From Gari tellinella (lineage: Eukaryota; Mollusca; Bivalvia; Cardiida; Psammobiidae): a stretch of DNA of 64,000 nucleotides. The translations under genes and the position numbers were made by a program. The notes beneath the pieces are model-generated. The model did no database searches. It was not told the origin of the DNA and saw nothing but the letters and a program-made list of their open reading frames with translations. The first letter of the stretch is position 1; the number at the start of each line of letters is the position of its first letter. The stretch lies in the NCBI GenBank assembly GCA_922989275.2, contig OV277858.1, positions 1,178,001 through 1,242,000 of the forward strand, given 5' to 3'. Positions 23,660 to 35,369 of this stretch are shown one piece after another.

Positions 23660-24900
23660 AAATCGAAGTAATGATAGAAGTGAATGTAGTAGTTAAACTA
23701 GTAGTGTAATAGTTGGAAATGTAGTAAACAGCAGAAGTCGTAGTGATAGTAGTAGCAGTAGAAGTAGTAGTAGTTGCAGTAATGGTAGGTAGTGGTAAGT
23801 TGTAGTATTAGTAGTTCCAGTAATAATTGCAGTAGTAGAAGTAGTAATGGTAGGTAAAAGGAGTAAGAGTAGTAGTAATGGAAGGGAGTAGTAGTAGTAG
23901 CAGAAGTAGTAGCAACAGTAGCAGTAGTAGTTTAAACAAAATTTATTTCCAAATTGTTTTACAGGAAAAGGGGTTGGGCCACAAGTTCTACCAACCTAGA
24001 ATCGGCCCTTCTTCTACAGTTTCACAAATAATACAAATACTGTTGGAGTGAGAGAGAGGGAGAGAGAGAGAAAAAGAGGAGAGGGAAATAGACAGAAAGA
24101 AAGAGAGAGGTTGCTTGTTTCCAGGACCTTGTGTCTCCACATAATCTTGGTAAGAAGAATCAATTTAGATAAATAAAAATACAAAGCTAACGAAATTATC
24201 CACCAGTGCACCTCTTTCAAATAGAGTGGCGGAGCTAAATCGTATATACAGCAAAATCATGGTTAAATGGTCTCTCAAAAGAACCCTTGATTTAGTAGTT
24301 GTAACAGTAGATGTAGTGGTAATGATAGAAGTATAAGTAGTGCTAGTAATTGCTGTTATAGTAGTACATGTAGTAGCAGCAATAATAGTAGTACTAGTAA
24401 AGGAAGTAATTTTGTAATAGTAGTAGCAGTAGTAGTAATGTTTGTAACAGTAGTTTTTGTTGGTTAACGTCCGTTTCTGCCATCTATGAGCTAATTGGAC
24501 GCCCCAGGGAGAGGGAGGCGGATACAGAGAACCCGGGCGGGCGCGATGCCCTACTCTTATTATCGAGATAGTTCTCTGGTTCTTTAGTAAGTAGTAGTAC
24601 TAGTAGCAGTAGAAGTAGATATTGTAGTAGTAGTAATACATGTACGTTGTAGTAGTAGTAATGATATGTTGTAGTGTTAGTAGAATAAGTAGAAGGAGTA
24701 CTGGTAAGGTACTAGTTAGTAGCAGTAGTAGTAATAGTAAGTAGCAATAATAGTACATGTAGTTGTACATGTACTAGTAAGTAGTAGTAGATGTGGTAAC
24801 AGTAGTAATAGTAATAGTAAGTAGTAGTAGCAGTAATGGTAGTAATAGTAGTAGTACTAGTTGTAGTAGTCTTAGTAATAGTAGTAGGATAAGTTGTAGA
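23660..24900. repeat. GTA/AGT-rich imperfect microsatellite
   Basis: Long stretches of degenerate trinucleotide (GTAGTAGTAGCAGTAG-like) in three blocks: about 23660-23935, 24295-24450 and 24585-24900. They are separated by a LINE 3' fragment and by an unrelated segment of about 140 bp (24450-24590, with GTTAACGTCCGTTTCTGCC and a GC-rich CCCGGGCGGGCGCGATG) that may be another short retroposon. Confidence 0.85.
23935..24290 (-). mobile_element. LINE 3'-end fragment (minus) in the microsatellite
   Basis: On the minus strand the segment contains GGTTGGTAGAACTTGTGGCC and finishes near TTGGAAATAAATTTTGTTTA. The same 3' end belongs to the plus-strand LINE at 53059-54945 (GTTGGTAGAACTTGTGGCC, AAATAAAATATGG). 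It includes a CT/GA-rich stretch (24050-24110). No coding part remains. Confidence 0.7.
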
Positions 24901-25540
24901 GGTTTACTTGTAGATTCTAGTTGTTGGCACATGAAAGTAAAACAAATAAAGAAATTTCAGTTTTCTCTGGAGCCAAACGGGCTCATCAGCAAATGAAAAT
25001 ATCTTTCAAATCTAATCTAAGCAAATAAATTGTTAGAAACAATGCTTCATGCTTTGAAAATTGATTTTTCTGTCTATTTGTATTTATCTAAATACTATAA
25101 AGTGCAATTATAATATTTATTGTGTGAAAAATATCTTAAGAGCCAAAAGGGCTCATCAACAAAAACAAATGTTGCACTATTTTCAATGCGATTTAAGTTA
25201 TAATAAAACACTTTTAAACATTTTTTTTTTTTACTAACCTTTAGAATTCTGGGGTCCGGCTGGACCCCAGCCGTGTTTTGCAAATGAAATCTATGCCAAT
25301 TGACCTATGTAGTACGTATTTCACTAAAAGTGTCCAAAGAACAGCCATAGAAACAATGTCTATAAACGTCATAAGCGCCATTAGCTTGAATACTTTTTTC
25401 TAGCAAAAATAAAGCCGTTGGGGTCCGATGGACCCCAAAGGTCCGGATGAGGGTTAAGACAGTAATTTTTTCCCGCTGATTCTGACAGTATGTCTATGTC
25501 ACGTTGGCCTATGAGAAATTAGCATTGTAAATGAAATAGA

Positions 25541-25829
25541 GGTATAGTACATACAGACTGTCAACTGACGGTCGTGCCTGGTACAAACTGTCAACACATG
25601 ACCGTGCAAGATAAACACTGTCAACTGGTGACTTTTACATATACACATGTCGAATGATGGCCGTGTCCGATACACACTGTCAACTGATGGCCGTGCCCGA
25701 TACACACTGTCAATTGGTGACTAGGCTGGTACTTACTGTCAACTAATGACCAGACCTGATACACACTGTCAACTGATGACCGTGCACGATACACACTGTT
25801 AAATGAAAGTAATAAAAGTATTACATATA
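25541..25829. repeat. 30-bp minisatellite (array B, first segment)
   Basis: Nine or ten degenerate copies of the 30-bp unit seen at 2936-3800. About 80 bp of unremarkable sequence (25458-25540) separates it from the TTAA element. Confidence 0.85.
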
Positions 25830-27260
25830 CACATCTGTCCACTAATGGACGTGCCTGATACGCATTGTCAATTGATAGTCGTGACCGATACAAACAGTCA
25901 ATGGTGACCAGCACACATACACATTGTCAATTGATGGACGTGCCCGATACAAACAATCAATGGTGACAAGCACACACACACACATTGTCAATTGATGGAC
26001 GTGTCCGATACAAACAATCAATGGTGACGAGCACACATACACATTGTCAATTGATAGTCGTGACATATACAAACAGTCAATGGTGGCAAGCACATAAACA
26101 CATTATCAATTGATTACCTGTCAGATACATACAGTCAATGGTGAACAGCACACTTACACATTGTCAATTGATAGTCGTGACCGATACACACAGTAAATGG
26201 TGTCCAGCACACATACACCTTGTCAATTGATGGACGTGCCCGATAAAAACAATGAATGATGACAAGCACAAGTACACATTGCCAATTGATTGTCGTGACC
26301 GATAAAAACAGTCAATGGTGTCCAGCACACATTGTCAATCGATGGACATGCCCGATACACACAGTCAATGGTGTCCAGCACACATACACATTGTCAATTG
26401 ATGGACGTGCCCGATACAAACAATAAATGGTGACCAGCACACATACACATTGTCAATTGATTGTCGTGACCGATACAAATAGTCAATGGTGTCCAGCACA
26501 CATACACATTGTCAATTGATAGTCGTGACCGATATAAACAGTCAATGGTGTCCAGCACACATCGACATTGTCAATGAATGGACGTTCCCGATACAAACAA
26601 TCAATCATAACAAGCACACATACACATTGTCAATTGATTACCTGTCAGATACAAACAGTCAATTGTGACCAGCAAACATGAACATTGTCAATTGATTGCC
26701 GTACCCGATACAAACAGTCAATGGTGTCCAACACACATATACATTGTCAATTGATTATCTGTCAGATACAAACAGCCAATGGTGACCAGCACACATACAC
26801 ATTGTCAATTGATTGTCGTGCCCGATAAAAACAGTCAATGTTGACCAGCACACATACACATTGTCATTTGATTGTCGTGCCCGATACAAACAGTCAATGG
26901 TGACGAGCACACAAACACATTGTCAAATGATTATCGTGCGCTATACAAACAGTTAATGTTGTCCAGCACACAAACACATTGTCAATTGATTGCCGTGCCC
27001 GATACAAACAGTCAATGTTGACCAGCACACATACACATTGTCAATTGATTGTCGTGCCCGATAAAAACAGTCAATGTTGACCAGCACACATACACATTGT
27101 CAATTGATTGCCGTGCCCGATACAAACAGTCAATGTTGACCAGCACACATACACATTGTCAATTAATTACCCTGCCCGATACAAACAGTCAATGGTTACC
27201 AGCACACATATACATTGTCAATTGATGGTCGTTTTCCTATGCATACAGTCAATGGTAAAC
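25830..27260. repeat. 59-60-bp dimeric satellite (array B, second segment)
   Basis: About 24 tandem copies of the dimeric unit also present at 1-301. One half carries GATACAAACAGTCAATGGTG, the other CACACATACACATTGTCAAT; each aligns with the 30-bp unit. The more uniform copies around 26380-27180 suggest this form expanded after the monomers diverged. Confidence 0.93.
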
Positions 27261-28830
27261 AACACACATTCACATTGTCAACTGAAGGCCTTGCCTGATA
27301 CACAATGTCAACTGATGACTATGCATTAAAGACACTGTTAACTGGTAGCCGTGCCCGATACACAATGTCAACTGATGACTATGCCTGATACACACTGTTA
27401 ACTGGCAGCCGTGCCCGATGGCCGTGCCTGATACACACTGACAACTAGTGACTGTAACTGATACACACTGTCAACTGGTGGCCGTGCCTGAAACACATAA
27501 TTAACTGGTGGCTGTGACTGATACAAACTGTGAACTGGTGACCGTGCATGATGCACACTGTGAACTGATTGCCGTGACTGATGCACATTGTGAACGGACG
27601 GTCGTGCCGGATACACACTGTCAACTGATTGTCGTTACTGATACACACTGGCAACTGATGGCCGTGCCTGATACAAATTGTGAACTGGTGGTCGTGCCTG
27701 ATACACACTGACAACTGGTGACTGTGACTTATACACACTGTCAACTGGTGGCCGTGCCTGATACACACTTGTAACTATTGGCTGTGCCTGATACACACTG
27801 TAAATTGATGACCGTGCCTGATACACACTGTCAACTGGTGGCCGTTCCAGATACAAATTGTGAACTGGTGGCCGTGCCTGATACACATTGTCAATTAAAT
27901 GCCGTAACTGATACACACAGTCAACTTGTGGCCGTACTTAATATATATTGTGAACTGGTTTCCGTAGATACACACTGGTAACTGGTAGCCGTGCCTGATA
28001 CACACTGTGAACTTGTGGTCGTGCATGATACACACTGAAAACTGGTGGCCGTGCCTTATACACACTGTGAACTGGTGACTGTGACTGATACACACTGTGA
28101 ACAGGTGGCCGTGACTGATACACACTGTGAACTGGTGACTGTGCCTGATACACACTGTGAACTGTGAACAGGTGGCCGTGCCTGAAACACACTGTGAACT
28201 GGTGACTGTGCTTGAAATACACTGTGAAAGCCGTGCCTGATACAAATTGTTAACGTGTGGCCGTGCATGATACACATTGTGAACTGGTGACTGTGACTGG
28301 TACACACTGTCAACTGGTGGCCGTGCCTAATACACACTGGTAACTGAAGGCCGTACTTGATATATATATATATATATAGCCGTGCCTGATACACACTGTG
28401 AGCTTGTGGCCGTGCATGATACACACTGAGAACTGGTGGCCGTGCCTTATACACACTGTGAACTGGTGACTGTGACTGATACACACTGTGAACTGGTGAC
28501 TGTGACTGATACACACTGTGAACTGGTGACTGTGACTGAAACACTGTGAACAGGTGGCCGTGCCTGAAACACACTGTGAACTGGTGACTGTGATTGATAC
28601 ACACAGTTAACTTGTAGCCGTGCCTGATACAAATTGTTAACTGAGGGCCGTGCCTGATACACACTGTGAACTGATGGTCGTGCCTGAAACACACTGTCAA
28701 CTGGTGGCCTAGCCTGATACAAATTGTGAACATGTGGCCGTGCCTGATACACACTGTCAACCGATTGCCGTGACTGATACAACTGTCAACTGATGGTCGT
28801 GCTTGATACACACTGGCCGTGTCTGATACA
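27261..28830. repeat. 30-bp minisatellite (array B, third segment)
   Basis: About 50 copies of the GTGCCTGATACACACTGT-type unit, with local TGA-for-TCA variants (CTGTGAACTGGTG) grouped in runs and a (TA)n tract at 28360-28377. Very long open frames on the minus strand, up to about 250 codons with a 10-residue period, are repeat artefacts. Confidence 0.94.
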
Positions 28831-29338
28831 AACGGAATATCGTCGGTTGTGTAATCCAGATCAAACTCGAGGCTACGCCTCTCGTGAGATCTTAATTACA
28901 CAATCGACTCGAACTGATACAAGATCCCGATCACACACTGTAGTGATATTCCTTTAAATATATACCTAATCTGTTTGGGACTAGATATAGATACATATGT
29001 TGTTCAATCGACTAATCAAATATACGCATACATGTAGGCCCCTATATGTTAACGATTCTACGTTTATATGCAATGTTAAACTATTTATGGAAGACATGTG
29101 ACTACCAATAGATTATGTTATTATTTTTTTGATGACGTATTTCATTGCTCTCGATTGAATCCGTTATTTTAGAAGTGGCGTTTAGCAAATAACGGTCATT
29201 TAAGCGTTTTAGAGTATGAATTGAACTGTTTTAAGCTTTATCCTTTGGAGGAAAACATTAGTAAAATGGATGTTTAGGGTTATTTACGCTAAAATGGAAA
29301 TTAACTATTTCTTTTTTTTTCAAAATTGCCGTAACAAA
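28831..29338. other. Non-satellite insert in array B
   Basis: About 500 bp of unrelated sequence with satellite on both sides. The left part holds an inverted pair GGAATATC ... GATATTCC (28836 and 28946) around GTTGTGTAAT/ATTACACAA, a small foldback. The rest is AT-rich without recognisable content. No target duplication could be fixed. Confidence 0.5.
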
Positions 29339-29636
29339 ATTGCACTGCCTGATAGACACTGTTAACATTATAATCGTGCCTGATACACACTGTCGACTGG
29401 TGGCCGCGCCTGATACACACTGTCAATTGGGGGGGAGGAGGGGGGGGGTTACCTGATAGACACTGTCAACAATTGTTCGTGCCTGATACACACTGTGAAC
29501 AGATGATCATTCCCGATACAACAGTCAACTGGGGCCCGTGTCGGATACGTACTGTCGACTGATGACCGTGCCCGATACACACTATCAACTGATGATATAC
29601 ATATACACACTGTATACTGATGGCACTGCATGATAC
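29339..29636. repeat. 30-bp minisatellite (array B, fourth segment)
   Basis: About nine degenerate 30-bp units, broken by a G-rich run at about 29429-29450. Confidence 0.85.
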
Positions 29637-30226
29637 CACGGAATTATACAAAACGGAATAGCAACTAAGCGAAGTTGAATAGGCGAGTATCTGAGCTCTC
29701 GCGGCGGTTGAATTTTGCGAGATTATGTGTCACGTGACAACATCTTCACTTTTTGCCTCGTTGTCCGCCATTTCTGGCGTGAAATTTACCGACTCGAGTG
29801 TTTTTATTGACATTTCATAGGATTTAAACGACTTGTTGGACATTCTTATGAACTCACGGGAATCAAGGGTGTGATTAGCCTGACAGCTGAGGGGCTGAAA
29901 ATAATTTGGCCGGGGGTTTAGGGGGCCGGCAAGGCCCCGAATGGGTTCCAAGGGCAACGCCCTGGTGGAGGTAACAGGGGGCAAAGCCCCCTTTAAAAAT
30001 TGGCACTTTCAGCATTTTTGAAAGTATTTTGTGGGCTCTCCTGCGGATCCGCGGAAAAATCACAGGCCTGGGGAATATAAACCCGTGAAAAATGCTTCGA
30101 AAACACACATTTATCATATTGACTACCGATAGGCAGTCTCTTATCAAGTCTCGTGAGTCTCGTATCCGCCGCACGATATTTACGATATAGCGCGAGGTTT
30201 CGATTCCGTCAGTGTATAATTCTGTG
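29637..30226. mobile_element. 590-bp DNA element inserted in array B
   Basis: Termini CACGGAATTATACA and, reverse complemented, CACAGAATTATACA are inverted repeats. ATGATAC flanks both sides (29630-29636 and 30227-30233), although the flanking satellite itself contains TGATAC and weakens that evidence. The middle (29880-30080) is GC-rich with short hairpins such as GGGGGCAAAGCCCCC and GGGCCGGCAAGGCCCC. No protein is encoded. A 7-8-bp duplication suggests a hAT-like element; assignment is tentative. Confidence 0.65.
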
Positions 30227-30233
30227 ATGATAC

Positions 30234-30540
30234 ACACTGTTCGCACACTGTTTACTGATGGCCGTTCCCGATACACACTGTCAACTGGAGACCGTTCCTG
30301 GTACACACATTCAACTGATGGCCGTGGCCGACACACACTGTAAACTTATGGTAGTGCCTGATACACAAGTCAACTGATGGCCGTGCCTAATACACTTAGT
30401 CAAATTATATCCGTGTTTGTTTCACACTGTCAGCTGGTGACCGTGCCTGATACAAAATGTCAATTGGTGACCGTGCCTGATACACACTGTCAACTGTTCG
30501 CTGTGCCTGATACACACTGACAAATGGTGACCATTACATT
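30234..30540. repeat. 30-bp minisatellite (array B, last segment)
   Basis: Ten or so 30-bp units. From about 30255 the unit-by-unit order matches the end of array A (from about 3525), for example GTAAACTTATGGTAGTGCC and ACTTAGTCAAA-TATATCCGTG, so these two ends derive from one another. Confidence 0.92.
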
Positions 30541-30549
30541 ATATAAATA

Positions 30550-30685
30550 TCACATGTCTGACAGGGTGGCAGTAAAATTGTCAAGTTTCGGAAAAATAGT
30601 GTCAGTAGTTTCCGTAACTTCGCCTCGGTTGACAGTATTTTTTCCGAAACTTGACAATTTTACTGTCACCCAGTCAGAAATGCGA
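30550..30685. repeat. Long hairpin at the end of satellite array B
   Basis: Near-identical to the hairpin at 3817-3951, in the same position relative to the array; the arms have a few more mismatches here. Confidence 0.9.
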
Positions 30686-30769
30686 TATTTATTTTATTAT
30701 ACCGAGAACCTGGGCTCTAACCAGGACATATAGAACTTTCCTGAAACTGACTGGAATCATAACTGTAAC

Positions 30770-30925
30770 TCAATTCAATTCAACATTTATTGTATTTAGG
30801 CCACCGGCCCATACACAAGATAATATAAACAAATTTACATATATAAACATGTGTAGTAGTGAAAGCATTTTAGATCAATTTAGTTACACTTTCGGTTTAT
30901 CTAAGCAATGTGTTTAGGTCAAGTT
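30770..30925 (-). mobile_element. LINE/SINE 3'-end fragment (minus), second copy
   Basis: Copy of 4030-4190 with the same AATAAATGTTGAATTGAATT-type minus-strand end. Confidence 0.5.
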
Positions 30926-31094
30926 AATACAATGCAGGTCATAAGCATCACCAAAAGCTCCTGAAAAACATTCTGCATAACTTTTTTTTACTGTATTGAG
31001 GAGTAATCTAGGCAGACTCAACAGCTCAAAGGCAACACAGAAAGCTGATAAAAAAAGCCTTCTGCATAATTTTTATCCTGGTAATTTGCCTTAA
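30926..31094. repeat. Interspersed CAGGTCA-AAGCAACAC repeat, second module
   Basis: Copy of 4195-4362, again ending in AATTTGCCTTAA where a TTAA element begins. Confidence 0.8.
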
Positions 31095-31829
31095 CCCTTT
31101 CCCTTATGCGCGCGTGTCAGCGCGTTTTTCATTTTTACCTTATGAGTCCGTAAAAGCGCGACTTTATCTATTCCCTGATAAGCGCGGCTTTCAGTGTTTT
31201 GTCATTTACCTGATGAGAGCGGGTTAGAGCGAGACTTCTATTTAGCGGCTAAAATATCATTCTTCTACTGAAATTGTACTGTCCGTGTGTCTACACATTT
31301 AAAGTGTGTTCAAATATCTTCCGAATTCCCAAATCTAATTATAGGGTTGCTACATAAAGAATTTCATAAAAAGAGGCTTAGGTCATTAGGTGTGACCTAT
31401 TGTTGATCGGTGATCTCCGTAAGACGTGCATATGATACTGCACGCATTACTCGTCACTTTTCGGAAAGTACGATCTATGTCAACTTATGAAATATGCAGA
31501 TAAGTTATCACACGAAAGTGTCTAACTGTTCCTGAGGTCAACATCTAAATATAGTTAACGAATGGAATGGCGGAATTCCATAGAGCACGCTACACATGCA
31601 TGCTATCTACACAAAATATCACAGGGGGGTGCCGCTTAACCGTTGCGTCACACACCGGATGCGGGGTAATAAAGTTTCGGCTCGGGGATAAATAAAGCTT
31701 CGGCTCATCAAAAGTAAGTATAATCCTAGGCGGTAGACAAAAATATCAATCAACTATTTAACCAATCAAGCAAATCACATCTGCAGGTCTGTGACAAATT
31801 TATACTGTCCCATCTCGCAACTCGGATTC

Positions 31830-32930
31830 TCATCTAGATCCAAACTGTAAAAATGAAACGAAAAACTCAGCTGTGAATCATTTTGGATCCTGATGAGAAC
31901 CAAGCTACTCGGCGTCTCGTCTACATCAAATGTGTGTAAAACTAGGAAGAAAGTAAAAATTTAATAATGCAAAGGTGTCAAACAGTTTTGATCATGATGC
32001 AGTGCCGATCTACACGGTGTCTGGTCAAGATTCAAACTGATTGCGTAGAAATTCATGTGAGACAAAAATTCTAATAGATATCAAACAGTTACCACGCCGA
32101 GTCACTCAACATTGTGATCGGGATCCAAACTGTCTGAATTTATATAAAAGAAATATTTCTTCATAAAATGTAAATCTGTTTAGATCTTGATCAGATAGCG
32201 AGCTACTCGGCGTCTCATCTTCATCCAAATCGATTATGTAAAACTATAATAAAAAATAATTGAATGTATTCTAAGATGTCAAACAGTTTTGATACTGATG
32301 CAGTGCCGATCTTCACGGCGTCTGATCAAAATTCAAACTGATTGCGTAGGAATCCACGTGAAAAAAAAAGTCTAATAGATATCAAACAGATACGGCGCCG
32401 AGTCACTCAACATTGTGATCGGGATCCAAACTGTCTGAATTTACCGGTTTTTTTTTCAAAGGAATATTTCTTCATCAAATGTAAATTTGTTTAGATCTTG
32501 ATCAGATGGCGAGCTACTCGGCGTCTCATCTTTATCCAAATCGCTTTTGTAAAACTATAATGCAAAATAATTGAATGTTCTATAAGATGTCAAACAGTTT
32601 GTATCCTGATGCAGTGCCGATATACACAGCGTCTGATCAAAATTCAAACTGATTGCGAAGGAATTCACGTGACAAAAAATTCTAATAGATATCAAACAGT
32701 TGTGACGCCGAGTCACTCAACATTGTGATCGGGATCCAAACTGTCTGAATTTATATCAAAGGAATATTTAATTCATAAAATGCAAATCAGACTCCGAGTA
32801 ACTAAGTATCTGAGCTATATCATTGCTTTTATCCAGATCAGACTCCGAGTTACTGAGAATCTGAGCTGTATCAATGCTCAGATCCAGATCGGACTCCGAG
32901 TTACTCGGCGTATTATCTGGATCTTAGTTG
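31830..32930. repeat. Tandem repeat of about 300 bp inside the TTAA element
   Basis: Near-full copies start at TCAAACAGTTT (31979, 32279 and 32588), with a partial copy before them and a shorter derivative after about 32790. Each contains GGGATCCAAACTGTCTGAA and a GCGAGCTACTCGGCGTCT or GACGCCGAGTCACTCAAC segment. Confidence 0.85.
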
Positions 32931-33004
32931 TTTTGAAATGATACTATGTTGTTTTCTATTGTAGACAGCAGGTAAATCGTTACTCCATGCGGTATATATA
33001 CACT

Positions 33005-33425
33005 TACCATAGTAACATAAGTCTAAGTAAAAATAAATTAGAAATATATTGACTTGTATCGTTTTCACCCAATTGCATGCAACTTATTCAAACTTAAAAT
33101 TGTATAAAAAATACACCGTTAGAAAGGACATTTAGTTGTCTACAAACATTACATGTACACTGCTATGATTTTGTGAAGCAAAAAAGCAGTTATAAGGGCT
33201 TGAAAATAACAGGTACCATAAATCTAAGTGTCAGTAATTAAAAGGATTGGAAATATATTGACTTGTATCGTTTTAACCCAGTGACATTCTACTTATTCAT
33301 AATTCAAATTGTATAAGAATTATACCGTTAGAAAGGGAATTACATTTTCTCCAAAATTGACATTTACACTACTATGCAATATTTAAGCAAAAAGGCATTT
33401 AATAGGGATTGAAAATAACAGGTGT
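33005..33425. repeat. Direct duplication of about 209 bp
   Basis: GAAATATATTGACTTGTATC occurs at 33041 and 33250, and the following 150 bp match in order (CCGTTAGAAAGG, TACACT.CTATG, GAAAATAACAGGT). Confidence 0.85.
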
Positions 33426-33581
33426 CAAATTCACGCTACTTTTCCAATATTTCCAATTGGGTGTATTGGTGAGAGTGTGTACTCTTATCAGACAGATACT
33501 GGCTATAGATATCCAGATGTCTCTTATCTATATCGCTGACACATACACCTTTGGCGTTATTGCTATGAGGTAAAGGGTTAA

Positions 33582-33797
33582 GATCTATTAAGCTTGAAAT
33601 TAGGGCAATAAATCTTACCACTATACATGAATTAACATGAAGAACATTATTATACAGATCAATTTAGTCAAAAGCAACACAGAAAGCCCCATGAAAAAGC
33701 CTTCTGCATAACTTTTATCCTGGATTGAGCAGCTATCTATGCAGACCACGCAGGTCAAAAGCAACACAGAAAGTTGATGAAAAAGACTTCTGCATAA
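33582..33797. repeat. Interspersed CAGGTCAAAAGCAACACAG repeat cluster
   Basis: GATCTATTAAGC resumes directly after the TTAA element and the cluster continues with two core motifs (about 33669 and 33750), until the Harbinger-like element starts at 33798. Confidence 0.8.
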
Positions 33798-33951
33798 AGG
33801 TGCGTTCACATTGCCGATCTGACACCTCGATCAAACTCGATCACGCGGTCGTACTTGGTCTGCTTAGGGGTCCTGGTCGGTCTGCTAGGGAGTCCTGGTC
33901 GATCGAGAGCGGTCTGCATTGATCGAGTTCGGTCGGCCTTACTACTCGGAA

Positions 33952-33971
33952 ATTTGGAACATGTTCCAAAT
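33952..33971. repeat. Perfect 20-bp palindrome
   Basis: ATTTGGAACATGTTCCAAAT is identical to its own reverse complement. It lies among the GATCGAG motifs of the Harbinger-like element's left end. It may be a protein-binding site or chance. Confidence 0.7.
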
Positions 33972-34411
33972 ATCCGTGTAGCGATCGAGAAGACTGACGG
34001 TCTGGACATGGTCTGAAATCGGTCTAGTAGCGCTCGGGTTAACTCGTGTGCGCAATCGAGTTGATCGAGAACAAATCTTGTTACATTTCTGTTCCGACCT
34101 CTACACGATCTGTACCCGATCAACTCGACTCAACACGATCTAAATCTGACCGTGTTCGATTTCATTGGCTCCATCACCGCATGAAATAGACGACCACACG
34201 CGATATGTTCTCGATCTCACTCGATGTAGTCTCGATTTCTACACGAGTGTTATCGACCTCTACACGAGCTCTCTCGACCTCAACTCGAGGTTACTATTCC
34301 AGTTACGCAAGCACAATGTGTTTGTTGTTCACAAGTGGGGCGGAATAGTCGTCGATTTCTAACATTTAAAACAATCACCAGACTATAGAAGGAGAACCTG
34401 CTCTGACACTG

Positions 34412-35062
34412 TAACCCTTTTTATACCACCGTCTTCAGACGCGGCGTATTATTTAATGGCGTTGTCCGCCCGTCTGTCTGTCCGTCCGTGACATTGTTTT
34501 GCTTGTCCGTTCTGTAACTCAAGAAAATGTATTCCAATCATTTTGAAACTTAGTCAGCATGTATAGAACCAAAATGTCTTGCTCAAGTTCGATAACCAGC
34601 AAGATTACCCCAGACACTCAAGAGCTATGCCCATTTGTATCGTCAAATATAGGCATTTGTGTAGAAAGACACACATTCTTTATCTACCTGTTCAACTCAT
34701 TTATGATTTGATATGGTTGTACAATCTGTAAAAGGTTTGAATATATATTACGGGTTTGCATGTGACTTTTCCCCCAGAATTATGCCCCTTTTATCGTTTC
34801 TTAACCTGTTCTTGCTATTGCCCTATTACCTTTATTTATTGTCCGATTATAGCAGAGTTATACCCCTTTTATTGACACAATAGGCATTGCGTAGAAAAGG
34901 CAAGTTTATTTCCATTCAGATTTGATATGGTGATACAAGAAAGTACGGCAGTTGACATAATATAATGGATTTTGAACGTGACGCATTTCCCCCCAGTTAT
35001 GCCCCTTTTCTCTTTTTTGTTCACTTTAACTTGAAAATGTTTTACTATGCCTTGATTTTAAA
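34412..35062. mobile_element. Dispersed bivalve-type repeat nested in the Harbinger-like element
   Basis: Starts near TATACCACCGTCTTCAGACG and GTCTGTCTGTCCGTCCGTG and runs through TATGCCCCTTTT-rich units. I recall this kind of sequence as widely dispersed in bivalve genomes. No ORF. Edges are approximate. Confidence 0.5.
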
Positions 35063-35369
35063 ATTGATTGGACGCCGGCTTAATGTGCTCTTGTTGAGAA
35101 TGCGAAAACACTGGAAATAATGAAGCACAAGAGCAGGTCGCTGGCACCCCTACCCGAAACACTCTCACCTTAAAGTAAGTGCTGCTGCTGATAGTATTAT
35201 GTTGAAGACTTTCCTGTCAAACCCTAAAGTGTTTCTCTTTCAATTGTGATGCATTTCACAATATACCAGTGTTTACTTAAAAAGAGCACAGCTCTCATTT
35301 AACAGAGACTGATAGTAATAAAAATCACCCCATTAAAATTGAAATGTTATCAAAATCCATTAATAATCC

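Larger units (their letters stand above)
21341..25453. mobile_element. TTAA-target DNA transposon (4.1 kb), non-autonomous
   Basis: TTAA at 21337-21340 and 25454-25457 flanks perfect 16-bp inverted termini CCCTCATCCGGACCTT. Inside each end lie two copies of a palindrome GGGGTCCNNNGGACCCC (21382, 21725; 25251, 25420) and copies of GCCAAAAGGGCTCATCA (21836, 22028 inverted, 22081; 24972, 25142). The middle is AT-rich and interrupted by a GTA-type microsatellite and LINE pieces. No transposase ORF was found. The ends and target fit a piggyBac- or Kolobok-like element. Confidence 0.87.
31095..33577. mobile_element. TTAA-target DNA transposon (2.5 kb), non-autonomous
   Basis: TTAA at 31091-31094 and 33578-33581. 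Ends are CCCTTTCCCTTATG and, reverse complemented, CCCTTTACCTCATAG. The same terminal type is found on small MITEs at 38319-38539 and 42196-42439. Inside are a three-copy tandem repeat of about 300 bp and a duplicated segment of about 209 bp. No transposase ORF was recognised. The site is the same TTAA used by the unrelated element at 4363-5296 in the duplicated module. Confidence 0.87.

Noticed and set aside
24793..24996. Ser-rich ORF in the GTA microsatellite
   Set aside because: Translation of a trinucleotide repeat; no other support.
28056..28811. Long minus-strand open frame (about 250 codons) and many overlapping ones in the satellite arrays (also 2942-3603, 25499-26093, 27398-28305)
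   Set aside because: The unit is 30 bp, a multiple of three, without stops in several frames; both strands give periodic 10-residue peptides. No promoter, start context or non-repeat domain.
33806..34362. ORFs on both strands at the left end of the Harbinger-like element as a possible transposase
   Set aside because: They translate the GATCGAG-type motif repeats and show no DDE or Myb-like features.
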